A stretch of 64,000 bases of DNA from Marinomonas algarum (GCF_020532605.1 NZ_JAJATW010000014.1:1-64000), one strand, 5' to 3'; shown: positions 36,351-47,219, numbered from the stretch's first letter. The notes: generated by a model from the letters alone, not told the origin. Program-made: numbers and translations.

Positions 36351-36386
36351 AATAGCACCATTTCGGCTCCCCAAAATGACGCTATT
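36351..36386 (-). terminator. Intrinsic terminator of efp
   Basis: Stem 36351-36363 with 36374-36386 (13 pairs including two G-T wobbles on the minus strand), followed on the minus strand by a run of seven T. It ends efp before metN. Confidence 0.8.
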
Positions 36387-36416
36387 ATTTAACACTTAAA
36401 CAGGTTGAACCGTGAT

Positions 36417-36992
36417 TTACTTACCTGTTGCGCGGGACACGTAATCGCCCGTACGCGTATCAACACGTAGTATTTCACCAATATTGATAAACAAAGGCAC
36501 ACGAACCATGGCGCCCGTCACCAAATAAGCGGGTTTTGAACCGCCGTTTGCAGTATCGCCTTTTACACCTGGGTCGGTGTCTTTTACTTCAAGCTCAATG
36601 AAATTGGGTGGTGTCACGTCAAGCGGTGCACCATTGTAGAGTGTCACAACGTACTTCTCTTGCTCTTTCAACCATTTCACCGTGTCACCAATCGCATTTT
36701 CATCGGCTGCATGTTGTTCAAAAGAACCGTCTACCGCCATGAAGTGCCAGAACTCACCATCGGTGTACAAGTACTCCATGTCGGTTTCCATAACGTCTGC
36801 CGCTTCTAGAGATTCGCCAGACTTAAAAGTACGTTCCCATACACGACCTGTTTTCAGGTTGCGTAATTTAAGACGGTTAAACGCCTGACCTTTACCCGGT
36901 CTAACGTGTTCGTTTTCTAAGACAGAACATGGGTCGCCATCAACAAGTACTTTTGCGCCGGTGCGCATATCGCTGGTAGAAATATTAGCCAT
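36417..36992 (-). CDS. efp: Elongation factor P
   Basis: 191-aa EF-P, which relieves ribosome stalling at polyproline. The modified lysine is K34 in RPGKGQA; three OB-like domains are expected, ending in [10 protein letters not shown]. It is divergent from epmB at 37107, whose product makes the beta-lysine used to modify K34. epmA is not in the window. Confidence 0.96.
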   Translation of the reverse strand: MANISTSDMRTGAKVLVDGDPCSVLENEHVRPGKGQAFNRLKLRNLKTGRVWERTFKSGESLEAADVMETDMEYLYTDGEFWHFMAVDGSFEQHAADENAIGDTVKWLKEQEKYVVTLYNGAPLDVTPPNFIELEVKDTDPGVKGDTANGGSKPAYLVTGAMVRVPLFINIGEILRVDTRTGDYVSRATGK

Positions 36993-37106
36993 ATATCCTC
37001 ACAGTATATTTTTAGAGAAAAGGCCCCGACTGGCGTATTATGTCAGTCTTATATTTTTAAGAGCCGCTGGCCTTACGGCCAAAAAGTTGGCGCTATCATA
37101 ACCCAA

Positions 37107-38210
37107 TTGAAGACAATTTTGCAGATATTTGACGTGAACCCTATTCAAACACTCGAAACACCTTCGACAATCAAGATTGTCGACAACGCCACTCAGAGCT
37201 CCTTGAGCTGGCAACAACACCTGGCTCAAGCTATTACCACGCTGCCTGAGTTAATCACCCACCTTGATTTGCCTGACTCTCTGATTCCAGAAGGTCACCA
37301 GGCTCACGAACATTTTAAGTTGCTAGCGCCTCGACCCTATTTGTCGCGTATAGAGCACGGCAATGTCAACGACCCCCTCCTGTTACAAATTCTGCCTCAA
37401 AATACAGAAATGCTGCCCGTCATGGGCTACACTAAAGACCCCTTAGAAGAAGCCGATCATAATCCACAAAAGGCCATTGTACACAAATACAAACGTCGTC
37501 TTTTAGTCATCACCACAGGCACCTGTGCGATCAACTGTCGCTATTGCTTTCGTCGACACTTTCCCTACGGCGACAACCAGTTAGCGCAAGCTGAATGGCA
37601 ATCGGTCATCGAGTATTTACAGGCCCATTCAGACGTGAACGAAGTCATTCTCAGTGGCGGCGACCCTCTTATGATGAAAGATGCCCTGATGATAAAAAAG
37701 GTCAGACAATTGGAAGCCTTGCCGCAATTAAAGCGTCTGCGCATTCACTCACGGCTACCGGTGGTCATACCGGCTCGCATTACCGATGAGATGATCCATT
37801 GGATGCAAGCCAGTCGCCTCGATATCATCATGGTTTGGCACATCAATCATGCCAACGAAATGGATACAGAATTAAAAAATGCGGCCAGAAAACTGACCGA
37901 CGCTGGCGTGACACTGTTGAATCAAGGGGTTATTTTGAAAGGCGTCAACGACACCGTCGAAGCACAAGTGGCTTTAAGCGAAGCGGTATTTTCGGCCGGC
38001 ATTCTGCCCTATTACATGTTCACCCTTGACCCGGTAGAAGGCGCAGCCCATTTTGATCTCTCTGTCGAAGAGGCTCAACGGTTAATGGGCAAAGTCGCCG
38101 CCGAATTACCCGGCTACCTAGTGCCAAAACTGGCAAAAGAGATTCCGGGGCAAACCTCAAAAACCGTCTTCGCACCACACTTTGAGGGCATGTCATTAAC
38201 AACAGGTTAA
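37107..38210 (+). CDS. epmB: EF-P (R)-beta-lysylation protein EpmB
   Basis: Radical-SAM lysine 2,3-aminomutase family enzyme, up to 367 aa, that converts alpha-lysine to (R)-beta-lysine for EF-P. The iron-sulfur motif is C140-x3-C144-x2-C147 in GTCAINCRYCFRR, followed by the SGGDPLM segment. The start is uncertain: the longest frame begins with TTG at 37107 and a GTG at 37134 is also in frame; no good ribosome site decides it. Its gene order, divergent from efp, supports the role. It overlaps the convergent nuclease gene by 4 bases. Confidence 0.92.
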   Translation: MKTILQIFDVNPIQTLETPSTIKIVDNATQSSLSWQQHLAQAITTLPELITHLDLPDSLIPEGHQAHEHFKLLAPRPYLSRIEHGNVNDPLLLQILPQNTEMLPVMGYTKDPLEEADHNPQKAIVHKYKRRLLVITTGTCAINCRYCFRRHFPYGDNQLAQAEWQSVIEYLQAHSDVNEVILSGGDPLMMKDALMIKKVRQLEALPQLKRLRIHSRLPVVIPARITDEMIHWMQASRLDIIMVWHINHANEMDTELKNAARKLTDAGVTLLNQGVILKGVNDTVEAQVALSEAVFSAGILPYYMFTLDPVEGAAHFDLSVEEAQRLMGKVAAELPGYLVPKLAKEIPGQTSKTVFAPHFEGMSLTTG

Positions 38211-39550
38211 CGTAACAACGCGATACGCCCTGTTTTAACCGCTTGACGACGAATACTGACGGTCGGTGCCAGTTGATACAGGTCGCCGTTGCGCCCTACT
38301 AACTGGTCAGGTACATGGCTTGACTTGGCCACATCTGCGTTGGCGTCTAAATGCTGAGGCTCGCCATGAACCGGAATGGCCAATTGAGGCTGAACCCAAG
38401 TATAGAGTTGCTTAAGTTCCTCTTGGCAAGGATGCCCACTCACGTGAATGGTTAACTCAGTATCATGAGCTTGCAGGGTGCGAATCTTCCGGCCCTTAAA
38501 CTGTGACACCAAACGGTCAATCGCTTGTTCGTTGCCAGGTATGCGCATGGCACTGAACACCACCAAATCATCTGCATCAAGGCTCAGATCAAAGCAATTA
38601 TCCACCGCCAGTCGGTTCAATGTGGCTCTGGGCTCTCCTTGGCTGCCAGTCACCACAGCCAATACTTCTTCACGGGGTAAATAGCCAAGATGCGATGCCT
38701 CTATGATAGGGATATCCTCCGGCCAATGCCCTGTTACACGCGCTGCACCGACCATGTTGATCAAGGAGCGACCGATTAAAGCAAGATAGCGCCCTGTCTC
38801 TTTGGCAATCCGCCCCAAAGCCACCAAGCGTGCCACGTTACTGCTAAAACAGCCGACAACCACACGATTTTTTTCTGCCGCGATGGTTTGCAGCAGCCCT
38901 TGGTAGCAATCTCGCTCAGAGGGTGAAAAACCCGCTTTTAACGCATTTGTTGAATCGCATACCATGGCCAGTACATTTTCTTTCGCGAGCGCTTTGAACG
39001 CCGTCGATGAAAAACTTTTACCCAACATAGGGTGACGGTCGATTTTCCAATCACCGGTATGAAAGAGTCGTCCTGCTGGCGTCTCAATGGTCATGGCATA
39101 AGGCTCTGGCACAGAATGGGTTAGGCCAAACCATTTCACCGTAAACACGCCAATCTTTTTGGTCTCTTTATCGTCTACTTCAATGATAGGCACCTGATCC
39201 AATAAGCCGACTTGTGCCAACTTGCGACGCAACACTTCTGCAGTAAACGCGGTGGTGTAAATAGGGCATTTAAAACGTCGCCATAAAAACGGCAAAGCGC
39301 CCACATGATCCTCATGGGCGTGGGTAATCACAATGCCTGCTAGACGCTCTTTCTGTTCACTAATAAAGCGTGGATCAGCACACACTACTTCAGATGTACT
39401 GATGTCACCACTCACGAGTGGTTCATTAAACGACACACCACAATCCACCATAAGCCATTGGCCGTCATGACCATAAAGGTTCATGTTCATACCGATTTCG
39501 CCTGTGCCACCGAGGGGCAAAAACCATAAGTCCTCTCGCGAGGGAATCAA
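38207..39550 (-). CDS. RNase J-like metallo-beta-lactamase ribonuclease
   Basis: 447-aa MBL-fold protein with a beta-CASP insertion. Zinc motif THAHEDHVGA near residue 75, a PLGGTGEIGMN start and the C-terminal HVSGHPCQEEL and IPVHGEPQH segments are typical of RNase J-type exo/endonucleases. It lacks the C-terminal domain of Bacillus RNase J (about 555 aa) and is shorter. In gammaproteobacteria RNase E is the main nuclease, so the role of this protein is unclear. Confidence 0.85.
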   Translation of the reverse strand: MIPSREDLWFLPLGGTGEIGMNMNLYGHDGQWLMVDCGVSFNEPLVSGDISTSEVVCADPRFISEQKERLAGIVITHAHEDHVGALPFLWRRFKCPIYTTAFTAEVLRRKLAQVGLLDQVPIIEVDDKETKKIGVFTVKWFGLTHSVPEPYAMTIETPAGRLFHTGDWKIDRHPMLGKSFSSTAFKALAKENVLAMVCDSTNALKAGFSPSERDCYQGLLQTIAAEKNRVVVGCFSSNVARLVALGRIAKETGRYLALIGRSLINMVGAARVTGHWPEDIPIIEASHLGYLPREEVLAVVTGSQGEPRATLNRLAVDNCFDLSLDADDLVVFSAMRIPGNEQAIDRLVSQFKGRKIRTLQAHDTELTIHVSGHPCQEELKQLYTWVQPQLAIPVHGEPQHLDANADVAKSSHVPDQLVGRNGDLYQLAPTVSIRRQAVKTGRIALLR

Positions 39551-39727
39551 AGATGAAATAGTACACTCCTTGTTAAAAAGCCCTATAAAAGGTCAATTCA
39601 ATGTAAAACGTGAGGGGTTATTGAAGGTAAAGGGTAAACCTTTGCTCAAAGCGCCTATTATCCGCTAAAATCGCGCTCAACTGATTGGTTTCTTTACTTT
39701 AATATACTTATTTACCGGACTATTCGC

Positions 39728-40666
39728 TTGAATACAACGTCTCGACTGCAAACCTGGCTGGGTAATGTCTTTATTTACTGTCTTCTGACCGCCAGTGTGG
39801 TCGTATTTGCACTTTTTGGTATTCAATATATTGGCAAAAAATACGCCGAAGACGCTTTTCAACAACAATTACAACGCGCTGGCTTAACCTCACTAGTGCA
39901 TTACGACAGTGTGCATTTTGACCCTTTTACACTCACGCCGTCCTTTGAGAATGTCCGCGTAGGAAGTGTTGTCACACCTTGGTTGCATTTTGCGAGGATT
40001 TCATTCAACCACTATCCTCTTACGCACCCTAATCTAGATATAGACTTCTGGGTCAAGGAAAGTTCCATTGCAGATCTATCCCGTGACACCGGACACCTCA
40101 TGCGAGCGGCTGGCGTAGACACATTATTAGGCAAAGGCTCTTTATCTTCACACACCGACGCCAATGAACTCATCACCCAGCTTCATGTAAACATCAAAGA
40201 CATGGGCAAGGTGACACTAGAATCGCATATTAATGTACTCAGTTCGTCGCTGTCTTTAACGGAATTACGTTCAGATCTGTTGGCGTCTTTTGCTCTTGGT
40301 CAGCCAGAAGCCATGTTGAGCCTGTACGGTGAAACCATCGAGCTTCATCGCCTGATGCTCAAATACGAAGAAGCTGGACTTATCCGTCACCTTTTTCCTT
40401 CTTCGTCGCAATCGCCACAATCAGCCGATTATTCACAGGAGACGCAAAAAAGATTCCGATTAGTCAGTCAAGCAATGGGGCTGGCGCCAAAAGAGTCCAA
40501 AGAAGCCAACGAAATAGCAAACGCACTAACGCGCTTTTTACGTCAACCCGAAACATTAACCCTGTTCATTGAGCCAGAAACACCCACCAGCATCAAACAA
40601 CTGATGCACTTTTCAGAACAAGAGCAACTTTATCGCCGCAGCAAAATGACCCTCACAGCGGAATAA
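39728..40666 (+). CDS. Membrane-anchored hypothetical protein
   Basis: 312-aa protein with one N-terminal membrane helix (about residues 15-35) and a large periplasmic part of alternating strands and helices. The layout (short inner helix, then FENVRVG-type strands) resembles AsmA/DUF945-type proteins but no certain family match is seen. The open frame starts with TTG at 39728; there is no clear ribosome site, so the true start could lie further in. Neighbours give no functional hint. Confidence 0.6.
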   Translation: MNTTSRLQTWLGNVFIYCLLTASVVVFALFGIQYIGKKYAEDAFQQQLQRAGLTSLVHYDSVHFDPFTLTPSFENVRVGSVVTPWLHFARISFNHYPLTHPNLDIDFWVKESSIADLSRDTGHLMRAAGVDTLLGKGSLSSHTDANELITQLHVNIKDMGKVTLESHINVLSSSLSLTELRSDLLASFALGQPEAMLSLYGETIELHRLMLKYEEAGLIRHLFPSSSQSPQSADYSQETQKRFRLVSQAMGLAPKESKEANEIANALTRFLRQPETLTLFIEPETPTSIKQLMHFSEQEQLYRRSKMTLTAE

Positions 40667-40670
40667 ACAG

Positions 40671-41042
40671 TTAAGTAAAAGGATTAAACATAGGGCGATA
40701 AGATTGATTTGACGTTGCCCGCGCCACGCCTTTCACCATACGAAAGATGGACCAGATCCACACCCCCAATAAAACAAAGTAGCCAATAAAAAACAGCGTT
40801 AAAAACAAGCCAACGACACTGAGAAAGATCCCCCACCAAAACGTACTGATAATGTTTACATAATGGTCTTCGTACAAGGTGCCCCGTGCATCACTGATTT
40901 TGACCATCGCCCAAATCGCGCCAATCAACCAAAATACGCCGGTAAAAATACCCAGTAACATACACACATAAGACACAATCACATTGCTCTTTGCGTTATC
41001 TTCACGCATGGTATTACGAGGATCAGGTTCAAATCCGGACAT
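40671..41042 (-). CDS. DUF4870-like small membrane protein
   Basis: 123-aa protein with three hydrophobic segments (about 25-45, 62-85, 88-105) and a polar N-terminus with many charged residues. It resembles DUF4870 family membrane proteins of unknown function. It is transcribed alone, convergent with the gene before it. Confidence 0.65.
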   Translation of the reverse strand: MSGFEPDPRNTMREDNAKSNVIVSYVCMLLGIFTGVFWLIGAIWAMVKISDARGTLYEDHYVNIISTFWWGIFLSVVGLFLTLFFIGYFVLLGVWIWSIFRMVKGVARATSNQSYRPMFNPFT

Positions 41043-41154
41043 ACACAGTCACTCCATTTTTATTTAGACAATGATTTTAAATTGCATGCGCATCGTAGCG
41101 CCTCTGTTTATTCTTTTGCCGCGTCTCACATGTTGAGGCTTTATTAGGAACCGC

Positions 41155-41631
41155 ATGAAAACTGTGACGATTTTAGTCGACGTACAAAATGTTTATTACA
41201 CCACAAGACAAGCCTTTCGGCGCTCTTTTGATTACAACATATTCTGGCGACAGGTCACACAAGAGCGTCAAGTGGTCAAAGCCATTGCCTACGCCACCGA
41301 TCGTGGCGATGAAAAACAACGACAATTTCAAAACATTCTTCGAGCCATCGGTTTTGAGGTCAAACTTAAGCCTTTTATTCAACGCTCTGACGGCTCCGCC
41401 AAAGGCGATTGGGACGTGGGCATTGCCATTGATGGCATCGAATACGGCAAAGACAGCGACACACTGGTACTGGTTTCCGGTGACGGTGACTTTGATCTGT
41501 TGGCTAAAACACTGCGTAAAAAGTACCACACAGAGGTCGAAGTGTATGGGGTTGAACCGCTTAGTGCGCAATCCTTAATAGGTGCCGCCAGCAAATTTAT
41601 TGCTATTGATGACACATTATTACTAAAATGA
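41155..41631 (+). CDS. NYN-domain (LabA/DUF88) putative ribonuclease
   Basis: 158-aa protein of the LabA/DUF88 branch of PIN-like NYN nucleases. Acidic metal-site residues are in TILVDVQN, GDWDVGIAID and SGDGDFDLLA. Related proteins cleave RNA. TAGGA upstream supports the ATG at 41155. It is a single gene. Confidence 0.85.
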   Translation: MKTVTILVDVQNVYYTTRQAFRRSFDYNIFWRQVTQERQVVKAIAYATDRGDEKQRQFQNILRAIGFEVKLKPFIQRSDGSAKGDWDVGIAIDGIEYGKDSDTLVLVSGDGDFDLLAKTLRKKYHTEVEVYGVEPLSAQSLIGAASKFIAIDDTLLLK

Positions 41632-41708
41632 GGTCTATCATGTTGCCCTAAGCCGATGATACATCACGATAAACATCATTCATTTCTTGACCTATAGACA
41701 CACATTTA

Positions 41709-42743
41709 ATGCACGCTAAATACACACCAAGCCTTATCGAAACCAAAGCCATGCTGCATAAGTGGCTAAGCCTTATCAGTGGTTTGTTTATGTGGTGTTT
41801 TGCTGCAGTTAATTTTTTGATTTTGCATCAGCCATTACTAGGTGTTGTTGAAATCGTCTGTGGAGGATTTAATCTTTTTTGTTTTTATCATGTCTATCGA
41901 GACAGCGTAAAAACATGGCACAGTGTTGCCTTGTTGCTGTCGATCACCACCGTGATATTTTGTGTATTTTTCTTTGCCGATTTAAGGGCTGGGTCCGTTT
42001 TCTGGCTGCTGTTCCTACCGCCCCTGTATTGTTTATTGACCAGCACAAAGTCCGCCCTTATTTACAGCATTGCCTTTGCGATTCCTGCCGCAGTCATTTT
42101 ATTCTTCAAATCTGACACCGATGCGTACATCGCCTGGCGTGCGGTGACCAATTTTTTAATCACTTACTTTTTATCGTACTTAATCTGCTACCTCTACCAA
42201 AAACAATACCTTGTTAGAGACCTCTCCTTACAAAAGATGGCCTTTCAAGACCCACTTACTGGTGCGAGAAATCGTCATGCTCTCAAGCTGTTTTTTTATG
42301 ATTTCAATAAAGCGTTCACCAAACAACAGCAAGAAGATACCCACTTATTAATCATCGATATCGATTTTTTCAAACGAGTCAACGACGCATTCGGCCATGA
42401 TGTAGGCGATGCGGTCTTAGCACAAATGACGGAATTACTGCACCTTTACGCTGACAGCGATGTTGTTTATCGAATTGGCGGAGAAGAGTTTTTAATCGTT
42501 TTAAAAGAACACACCGCTCAGCAAGCGCTGAATTTTGCAGAGGCCATACGCAAACACGTTGAAGACGCGGTTTTCCACAGCAAAGAGCAAGAAATAAAAG
42601 TAACGGTCAGTATTGGTGTTGCTCCGCTGCATCGCGACCAAACGTTTCGGGATTTTCTGCGAGCCGCCGACAAAAACCTTTATTCAGCCAAGCACAAGGG
42701 CCGCAATATGGTGCACTGCGACGACACCTCAAAGGCACACTAA
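41709..42743 (+). CDS. Membrane diguanylate cyclase
   Basis: 344-aa protein. The N-terminal 165 residues hold about six membrane helices; the C-terminal part is a GGDEF domain ([12 protein letters not shown] start, catalytic RIGGEEF). It should make cyclic di-GMP from GTP. No RxxD inhibitory site is seen immediately before the GGEEF motif. It ends overlapping the convergent DUF2132 gene by 4 bases. Confidence 0.9.
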   Translation: MHAKYTPSLIETKAMLHKWLSLISGLFMWCFAAVNFLILHQPLLGVVEIVCGGFNLFCFYHVYRDSVKTWHSVALLLSITTVIFCVFFFADLRAGSVFWLLFLPPLYCLLTSTKSALIYSIAFAIPAAVILFFKSDTDAYIAWRAVTNFLITYFLSYLICYLYQKQYLVRDLSLQKMAFQDPLTGARNRHALKLFFYDFNKAFTKQQQEDTHLLIIDIDFFKRVNDAFGHDVGDAVLAQMTELLHLYADSDVVYRIGGEEFLIVLKEHTAQQALNFAEAIRKHVEDAVFHSKEQEIKVTVSIGVAPLHRDQTFRDFLRAADKNLYSAKHKGRNMVHCDDTSKAH

Positions 42744-42958
42744 CAAAAAGTGTTGATATACAAGGCTTCTACTTTTTCTCTTGCCCACGGGGTCTTACGT
42801 AAAAATTTTAAGCTGGACTTCACCGAAGGATCACTCTTAAAACAGTTAATATTGATACGAAAAGACAATTCTTCCCAACCATAATGTGCCGCCAACTCAG
42901 TGACAATCTGCTCCAGTTTAACGCCGTGCAAAGGGTTGTTTACCTGCATGTTACTCAT
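42740..42958 (-). CDS. VF530 family (DUF2132) DNA-binding protein
   Basis: 72-aa protein matching the VF530/DUF2132 family, with segments [37 protein letters not shown] typical of it (read in pieces). Structures in the family suggest DNA binding. The small size is normal. It is convergent with the diguanylate cyclase. Confidence 0.85.
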   Translation of the reverse strand: MSNMQVNNPLHGVKLEQIVTELAAHYGWEELSFRININCFKSDPSVKSSLKFLRKTPWAREKVEALYINTFC

Positions 42959-43089
42959 GTTTATCAGCTCTTCTTATTGATAAAAAAACGAATCATACGA
43001 TGTTATTTGACTATTACAACAAATCCCCGAAAAATAGCCCGATTAGCATTGTTTGCAAACCACTTACCTGATTAAACGAGGAGACACAC

Positions 43090-43377
43090 ATGGGAATTTT
43101 ATCTGGCCTTAAAGGGCTGTTTTCCGGTTCAGAAACAACACCCGAACCCGCTGAAGAAGCGGTTGAATACAAAGGTTTTTCCATTGTGCCTGCGCCCATC
43201 AAAGATGCGGGACAATTTCGTGTTGCCGCCACCATCACCAAAGGCCAAGACGACACCCTTCAGACACATAACTTTATTCGTTCTGACCTGATCGGTAGCC
43301 ACAGTCAATGCGTCGAAATTACCTTACGCAAAGCCAAACTCACCATTGATCAACTGGGTGAGGCTATTTTTCAATAG
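43090..43377 (+). CDS. HlyU-family protein
   Basis: 95-aa HlyU-family protein (not the ArsR-type Vibrio HlyU). The core EYKGFSIVPAPIKDAGQFRVAA is typical of the family. GAGGAG before the ATG gives a strong ribosome site. Role is unknown, possibly regulatory. It precedes the hydrolase gene by 59 bp. Confidence 0.78.
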   Translation: MGILSGLKGLFSGSETTPEPAEEAVEYKGFSIVPAPIKDAGQFRVAATITKGQDDTLQTHNFIRSDLIGSHSQCVEITLRKAKLTIDQLGEAIFQ

Positions 43378-43436
43378 GCACCGCTATGACAACGCCTTTA
43401 GACCATGCCTGCTGACCAGACCGTTAAGTCGCCTTT

Positions 43437-44456
43437 ATGAGCTTACCCATAGGACAACACTGGACACTCGTCGGCGACGAGGAAGATCTGCTGGGCCCAG
43501 ACTTTCGAACTCGGACATTTGCCTTTTCTGATACACACAGCCAAGACCCTAAAAAGCGTGTCCACACCACACTGATCCATCACCTTGGCAATGTTAAGGC
43601 CAATAAGAGTATTCTGTATATCCACGGCTATACGGACTATTTTTTTCAGACCGGTTTCGCTGAGCATTTTATTGCCTTGGGGTATCGGTTTTACGCCTTA
43701 GATTTACAAGGCTATGGTCGCTCCATTCGCCCTTTTACACCGCCCAACTGGTGTGATTCGATCGATCAGTATGGACAAGACATCGACATTGCATTAGCAA
43801 CAATGAAAGAAGACGGTGTCGATGACGTCACGCTAGTAGCACATTCAACGGGAGGTTTAGTCGCAGCAACCTATTTGGCTCAACCTTACGCTTTACCAGA
43901 ACGGGCCAGTTACTACCGCAAAGCGTTTCCACATGTTAGCGGTTTGATTTTAAACAGCCCTTTTTTGGCCTTACCTTTTCCCCCTGCGGTGCTTAACCGT
44001 ATTAGTTGGCCGATTCGTATGCTGGTTTCGTTATTGCCATTTTCGTCGTTGCGCGCTAACAAGGTCACGTTATACGCCAAGACCTTACACACAAAGTTTG
44101 GTGGGGAATGGGATTATCGCTTGGACTGGAAACCCGCTGAAGGGTTTGATTTGTCCTTTCATTGGTTACGCGAGGTCATTCGCGCCCAGCGCCACTTAGC
44201 ACAACAGAGCCTCTCAATCCCCACGTTACTCTGTCGCTCAGAGGTCAGCACCATAGGAAAAAACACGCCAGAGGAAACGCGTCAAGGAGATGGCGTGTTG
44301 GATGTCGACAGCATGCAAGACGCCGCTCAACAGTCGTTTCAGAACCTAGATGTCGCTGTTATTCAAGGCGGCTTTCACGATCTGTACCTATCACCAAAGC
44401 CTGCCCGTGACGCCTACTTATCCCACATTACTCATTGGCTAAATAAGCAAGACTAA
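43437..44456 (+). CDS. Alpha/beta hydrolase, lysophospholipase-like (serine aminopeptidase S33)
   Basis: 339-aa soluble hydrolase. The nucleophile Ser is in VAHSTGGLVAA, the HGYTDYFFQTGFAEHF segment gives the oxyanion region and GGFHDLYL the catalytic His. It resembles bacterial monoacylglycerol lipase/lysophospholipase PldB-type proteins. It is probably cotranscribed with the HlyU-family gene. Confidence 0.85.
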   Translation: MSLPIGQHWTLVGDEEDLLGPDFRTRTFAFSDTHSQDPKKRVHTTLIHHLGNVKANKSILYIHGYTDYFFQTGFAEHFIALGYRFYALDLQGYGRSIRPFTPPNWCDSIDQYGQDIDIALATMKEDGVDDVTLVAHSTGGLVAATYLAQPYALPERASYYRKAFPHVSGLILNSPFLALPFPPAVLNRISWPIRMLVSLLPFSSLRANKVTLYAKTLHTKFGGEWDYRLDWKPAEGFDLSFHWLREVIRAQRHLAQQSLSIPTLLCRSEVSTIGKNTPEETRQGDGVLDVDSMQDAAQQSFQNLDVAVIQGGFHDLYLSPKPARDAYLSHITHWLNKQD

Positions 44457-44499
44457 ACGATCAAAAACAGAGGTAATCGACGCCTCTATCGCTTATGCA

Positions 44500-45333
44500 T
44501 TAGCCACCTTGACTGCGCATAACCCGATCGAGCAAACAGCTTGGTAGAAAACGTCTCATGAGCACGGCCGCATAAGTTGGCACGGTCACATAATAATGTG
44601 CCTTAGGGCGATTGGACTCCAAAGCATGCAGCAGTTTCTTCACCACAGCGCTCGCTGGCAAAGTATGGGACGATGCCGGCCCCTCTTTACTCAATCTTGC
44701 CATAGCCTCAACATACCCCGCCTGATGGCGACTCTTTGAGACATCAATATGACGCTTCAAGGCCAACAGAGCATTAGCACGAAAGCGGCTTTCAATCGGG
44801 CCTGGCTCGATTAAACTCACTTTAATGGGGGTATCGGCTAACTCTAAACGCAGGGTGTCTGTTAAGCCTTCCAAAGCAAACTTACTGGCGTTGTAAGCAC
44901 CACGAAACGGTGCGGCCACTAAACCAAGCACAGAACTGTTGTTGACGATGCGACCGAACCCCTGCGCCAACATTAATTTTAGTACCTGAGTGGTTAACTC
45001 ATGGGTACCAAAGACATTACTGTCGAACTGCTCTCTCAACGCCTCAACTGGCAAATCTTCAACAGCACCCGGTTGCCCATAGGCACCATTATTAAACAAG
45101 GCAAATAGCTCGCCATTAGTTATCGCTAACGTTTCTTCTAACCCTTTGGCAATAGAGGCCGAATCAGACAAGTCTAATTGCACAACGTGATGAAGCCCCT
45201 GCGCCTTTAACGCCTCAACATCGTCGGCTTTACGACAACTGGCCACCACTAAAAAGTCCCGGTCTTGAAGCATTTTCGCCGCCTCTAAACCAATACCACT
45301 CGAACAACCCGTTATCAAAATCGAATATTGCAT
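44500..45333 (-). CDS. Short-chain dehydrogenase/reductase
   Basis: 277-aa classical SDR. NAD(P)-binding motif TGCSSGIG at residues 8-15 and catalytic YNASK near 150, with Ser in NNSSVLG. It most resembles uncharacterised SDRs related to 17-beta-hydroxysteroid dehydrogenases. Substrate is unknown. It is transcribed alone. Confidence 0.88.
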   Translation of the reverse strand: MQYSILITGCSSGIGLEAAKMLQDRDFLVVASCRKADDVEALKAQGLHHVVQLDLSDSASIAKGLEETLAITNGELFALFNNGAYGQPGAVEDLPVEALREQFDSNVFGTHELTTQVLKLMLAQGFGRIVNNSSVLGLVAAPFRGAYNASKFALEGLTDTLRLELADTPIKVSLIEPGPIESRFRANALLALKRHIDVSKSRHQAGYVEAMARLSKEGPASSHTLPASAVVKKLLHALESNRPKAHYYVTVPTYAAVLMRRFLPSCLLDRVMRSQGG

Positions 45334-45500
45334 TGTGACTCCCCACCAGGAAATTTATGACCGTCTTGAGATACTAACAAAATAGCAAGATGCCTGTCTT
45401 TTTATTGATATATATCAAATTTCAAACGCCATTACCCCTTCATACTAGCCACCTATAAATGCACCTAATAATTTGCCCAAATAATAAAAAAGGACGTTAC

Positions 45501-47123
45501 ATGTCGCTGAGTTCCATCAAAATCCGTTATAAGCTTTGGGGGTTAATTGCGACTCTCGTCACCTTACTGCTCGTTTTTACTATTACAACCTACAGCGAAC
45601 TCTACAATCAATTACTAGACGCACGCCAGCAACAAGTAAAAGAGCAAGTGGATAACGCGTATTCTCTGGTTAATCATTATGGCCAACAGGCGCAATATAT
45701 TGGAGAAGAAAAGGCGAAAAAATCCGCACTGGAAGCCATCGCTGCCTTACGGTTTGGTGATAACGGCTACTTCTGGATCAATGACATGCAAGCCACTTTG
45801 CTTATGCATCCCTTAAAGCCAAGCATCATTGGGAAAAATATGGCAAAAACCACCGACGCTGAAGGCCAATTTCATTGGCAGAAAATGGTCGATACGGTAA
45901 AAAAACAAGGTGAAGGGTATGTTAACTACGCTTATCAAGGCCCGCAAGTAAACAAACCAGAGGACAAAGTCTCCTATGTGAAAGGCTATAAACCATGGGG
46001 ATGGGTGATTGGCAGTGGCGTCTTTTACAGCTCGGTAACCGACCTTTTCTGGCGAGCCGTCGCACAGTCTGCCGTTATTGAATTATTGCTGATTGTGTTT
46101 GCAACGGTTGCTAGCATCGTTGTTGTACACAACATTACCCGCCCTTTGAAGATAGTAACAAACCACCTTCAACACATTGCCAGTGGTGACTTAACAGAGC
46201 AGTTAGACATGAAACGAGGCGATGAAATCGGCGTGCTTGTTGACGCTGCCAACTCAGCCTCTCAATCGCTCAACGATACGCTCCTTGAAGTCGATCATGC
46301 TATCAGTGAACTGCAAGCCGTCTGTGTGCAAATGCAGGGCAACAGCGAAAACACCAAACAAGGTATGGACAAACAATTTCAGGATGTGGAATTGCTTGCC
46401 ACTGCAATGAACCAAATGTCTTACTCTATCCGCGATGTGGCACAGCACGCCAAGGACACCGCCAGCGCCACACAAACAGTACAAACCATCACTCGTCAAA
46501 GTAGCGAAGACCTCAACACGACCGACAGCGATATTCAAAAACTGACGCACTATATTGCTGGCGCCAATGATGTGATTGTCAAACTGCTCGCTCAAACCAC
46601 TGACATTGACTCAGTGCTGGGGGTCATTGAAGGCATTTCCGAACAAACAAACCTGTTGGCATTGAATGCCGCCATTGAAGCCGCCCGAGCAGGCGAGCTC
46701 GGCCGTGGGTTTGCTGTCGTTGCGGATGAGGTTCGCTCTCTCGCCAGTCGTACTCAAACCTCTACCGTGGAAATCAGCGCTATTATTGAGAAATTGCAGC
46801 AACAATCTAAAGCAGCTTCTTCTTCCATGGCCTCCAGCACCCTGCAAGCAGAAAGCAGTGCCGAGCGTATGCGCCTTGCCGCCCAGAAGTTAAGAGACAT
46901 GCTGATACAGGTGGACGATGCCTCCGCTCGTAGCAATCAAATCGCCCTTGCCGCCGAACAGCAAGGCTCTGTCGCAGAGGAAATCAATCAAAACATCGTT
47001 GGTATTCGTACGGTTTCCGAAAAAGTACTGATCGATGCTCAACAAGTGTCCGATGGCAGTACCATGATTGCCAATATGAGCCACGCACTGAGCAATAAAA
47101 TCCGACAGTTTAAATTCCGTTAA
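45501..47123 (+). CDS. Methyl-accepting chemotaxis protein with single Cache domain
   Basis: 540-aa chemoreceptor. Membrane helix at about 8-30, periplasmic sCache_2 domain ([20 protein letters not shown] and [17 protein letters not shown]), second helix near 190-210, HAMP domain, then a cytoplasmic signalling domain with the hairpin tip [19 protein letters not shown]. The ATG at 45501 with AAGGA is preferred over 45459. Cache ligands are often short organic acids. It ends 277 bp before the sulfide operon and has its own terminator. Confidence 0.93.
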   Translation: MSLSSIKIRYKLWGLIATLVTLLLVFTITTYSELYNQLLDARQQQVKEQVDNAYSLVNHYGQQAQYIGEEKAKKSALEAIAALRFGDNGYFWINDMQATLLMHPLKPSIIGKNMAKTTDAEGQFHWQKMVDTVKKQGEGYVNYAYQGPQVNKPEDKVSYVKGYKPWGWVIGSGVFYSSVTDLFWRAVAQSAVIELLLIVFATVASIVVVHNITRPLKIVTNHLQHIASGDLTEQLDMKRGDEIGVLVDAANSASQSLNDTLLEVDHAISELQAVCVQMQGNSENTKQGMDKQFQDVELLATAMNQMSYSIRDVAQHAKDTASATQTVQTITRQSSEDLNTTDSDIQKLTHYIAGANDVIVKLLAQTTDIDSVLGVIEGISEQTNLLALNAAIEAARAGELGRGFAVVADEVRSLASRTQTSTVEISAIIEKLQQQSKAASSSMASSTLQAESSAERMRLAAQKLRDMLIQVDDASARSNQIALAAEQQGSVAEEINQNIVGIRTVSEKVLIDAQQVSDGSTMIANMSHALSNKIRQFKFR

Positions 47124-47141
47124 TACTTTGTAAATAATGGG

Positions 47142-47165
47142 GGGCTGCAAGGAAACCGGCAGCCC
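47142..47165 (+). terminator. Terminator of the chemoreceptor gene
   Basis: GGGCTGC (47142-47148) pairs with GCAGCCC (47159-47165), followed by ATTTTG. It separates the chemoreceptor gene from the sulfide operon. Confidence 0.7.
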
Positions 47166-47186
47166 ATTTTGCCTTCCCCACTTAGT

Positions 47187-47219
47187 GCCATATATGTCAA
47201 AAACCACGCCATATATGGC
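47187..47219. promoter_or_regulatory. Tandem palindromes, candidate enhancer sites for the sulfide operon
   Basis: GCCATATATGGC (47208-47219) is a perfect 12-bp palindrome; GCCATATATGTC (47187-47198) is the same with one arm base changed. Their centres are 21 bp apart, two DNA turns. They lie about 130-150 bp upstream of the start predicted from the sigma-54 promoter at 47318, the normal place for sites of a sigma-54 activator. Confidence 0.6.

Noticed and set aside
36152..36416. SAM riboswitch before metN
   Set aside because: The region is AT-rich with short dyads only and lacks the multi-stem conserved core of known SAM riboswitches.
41173..41578. Long open frames on both strands overlapping the NYN gene
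   Set aside because: They are shadows of the NYN gene, which has the family motifs and a ribosome site.
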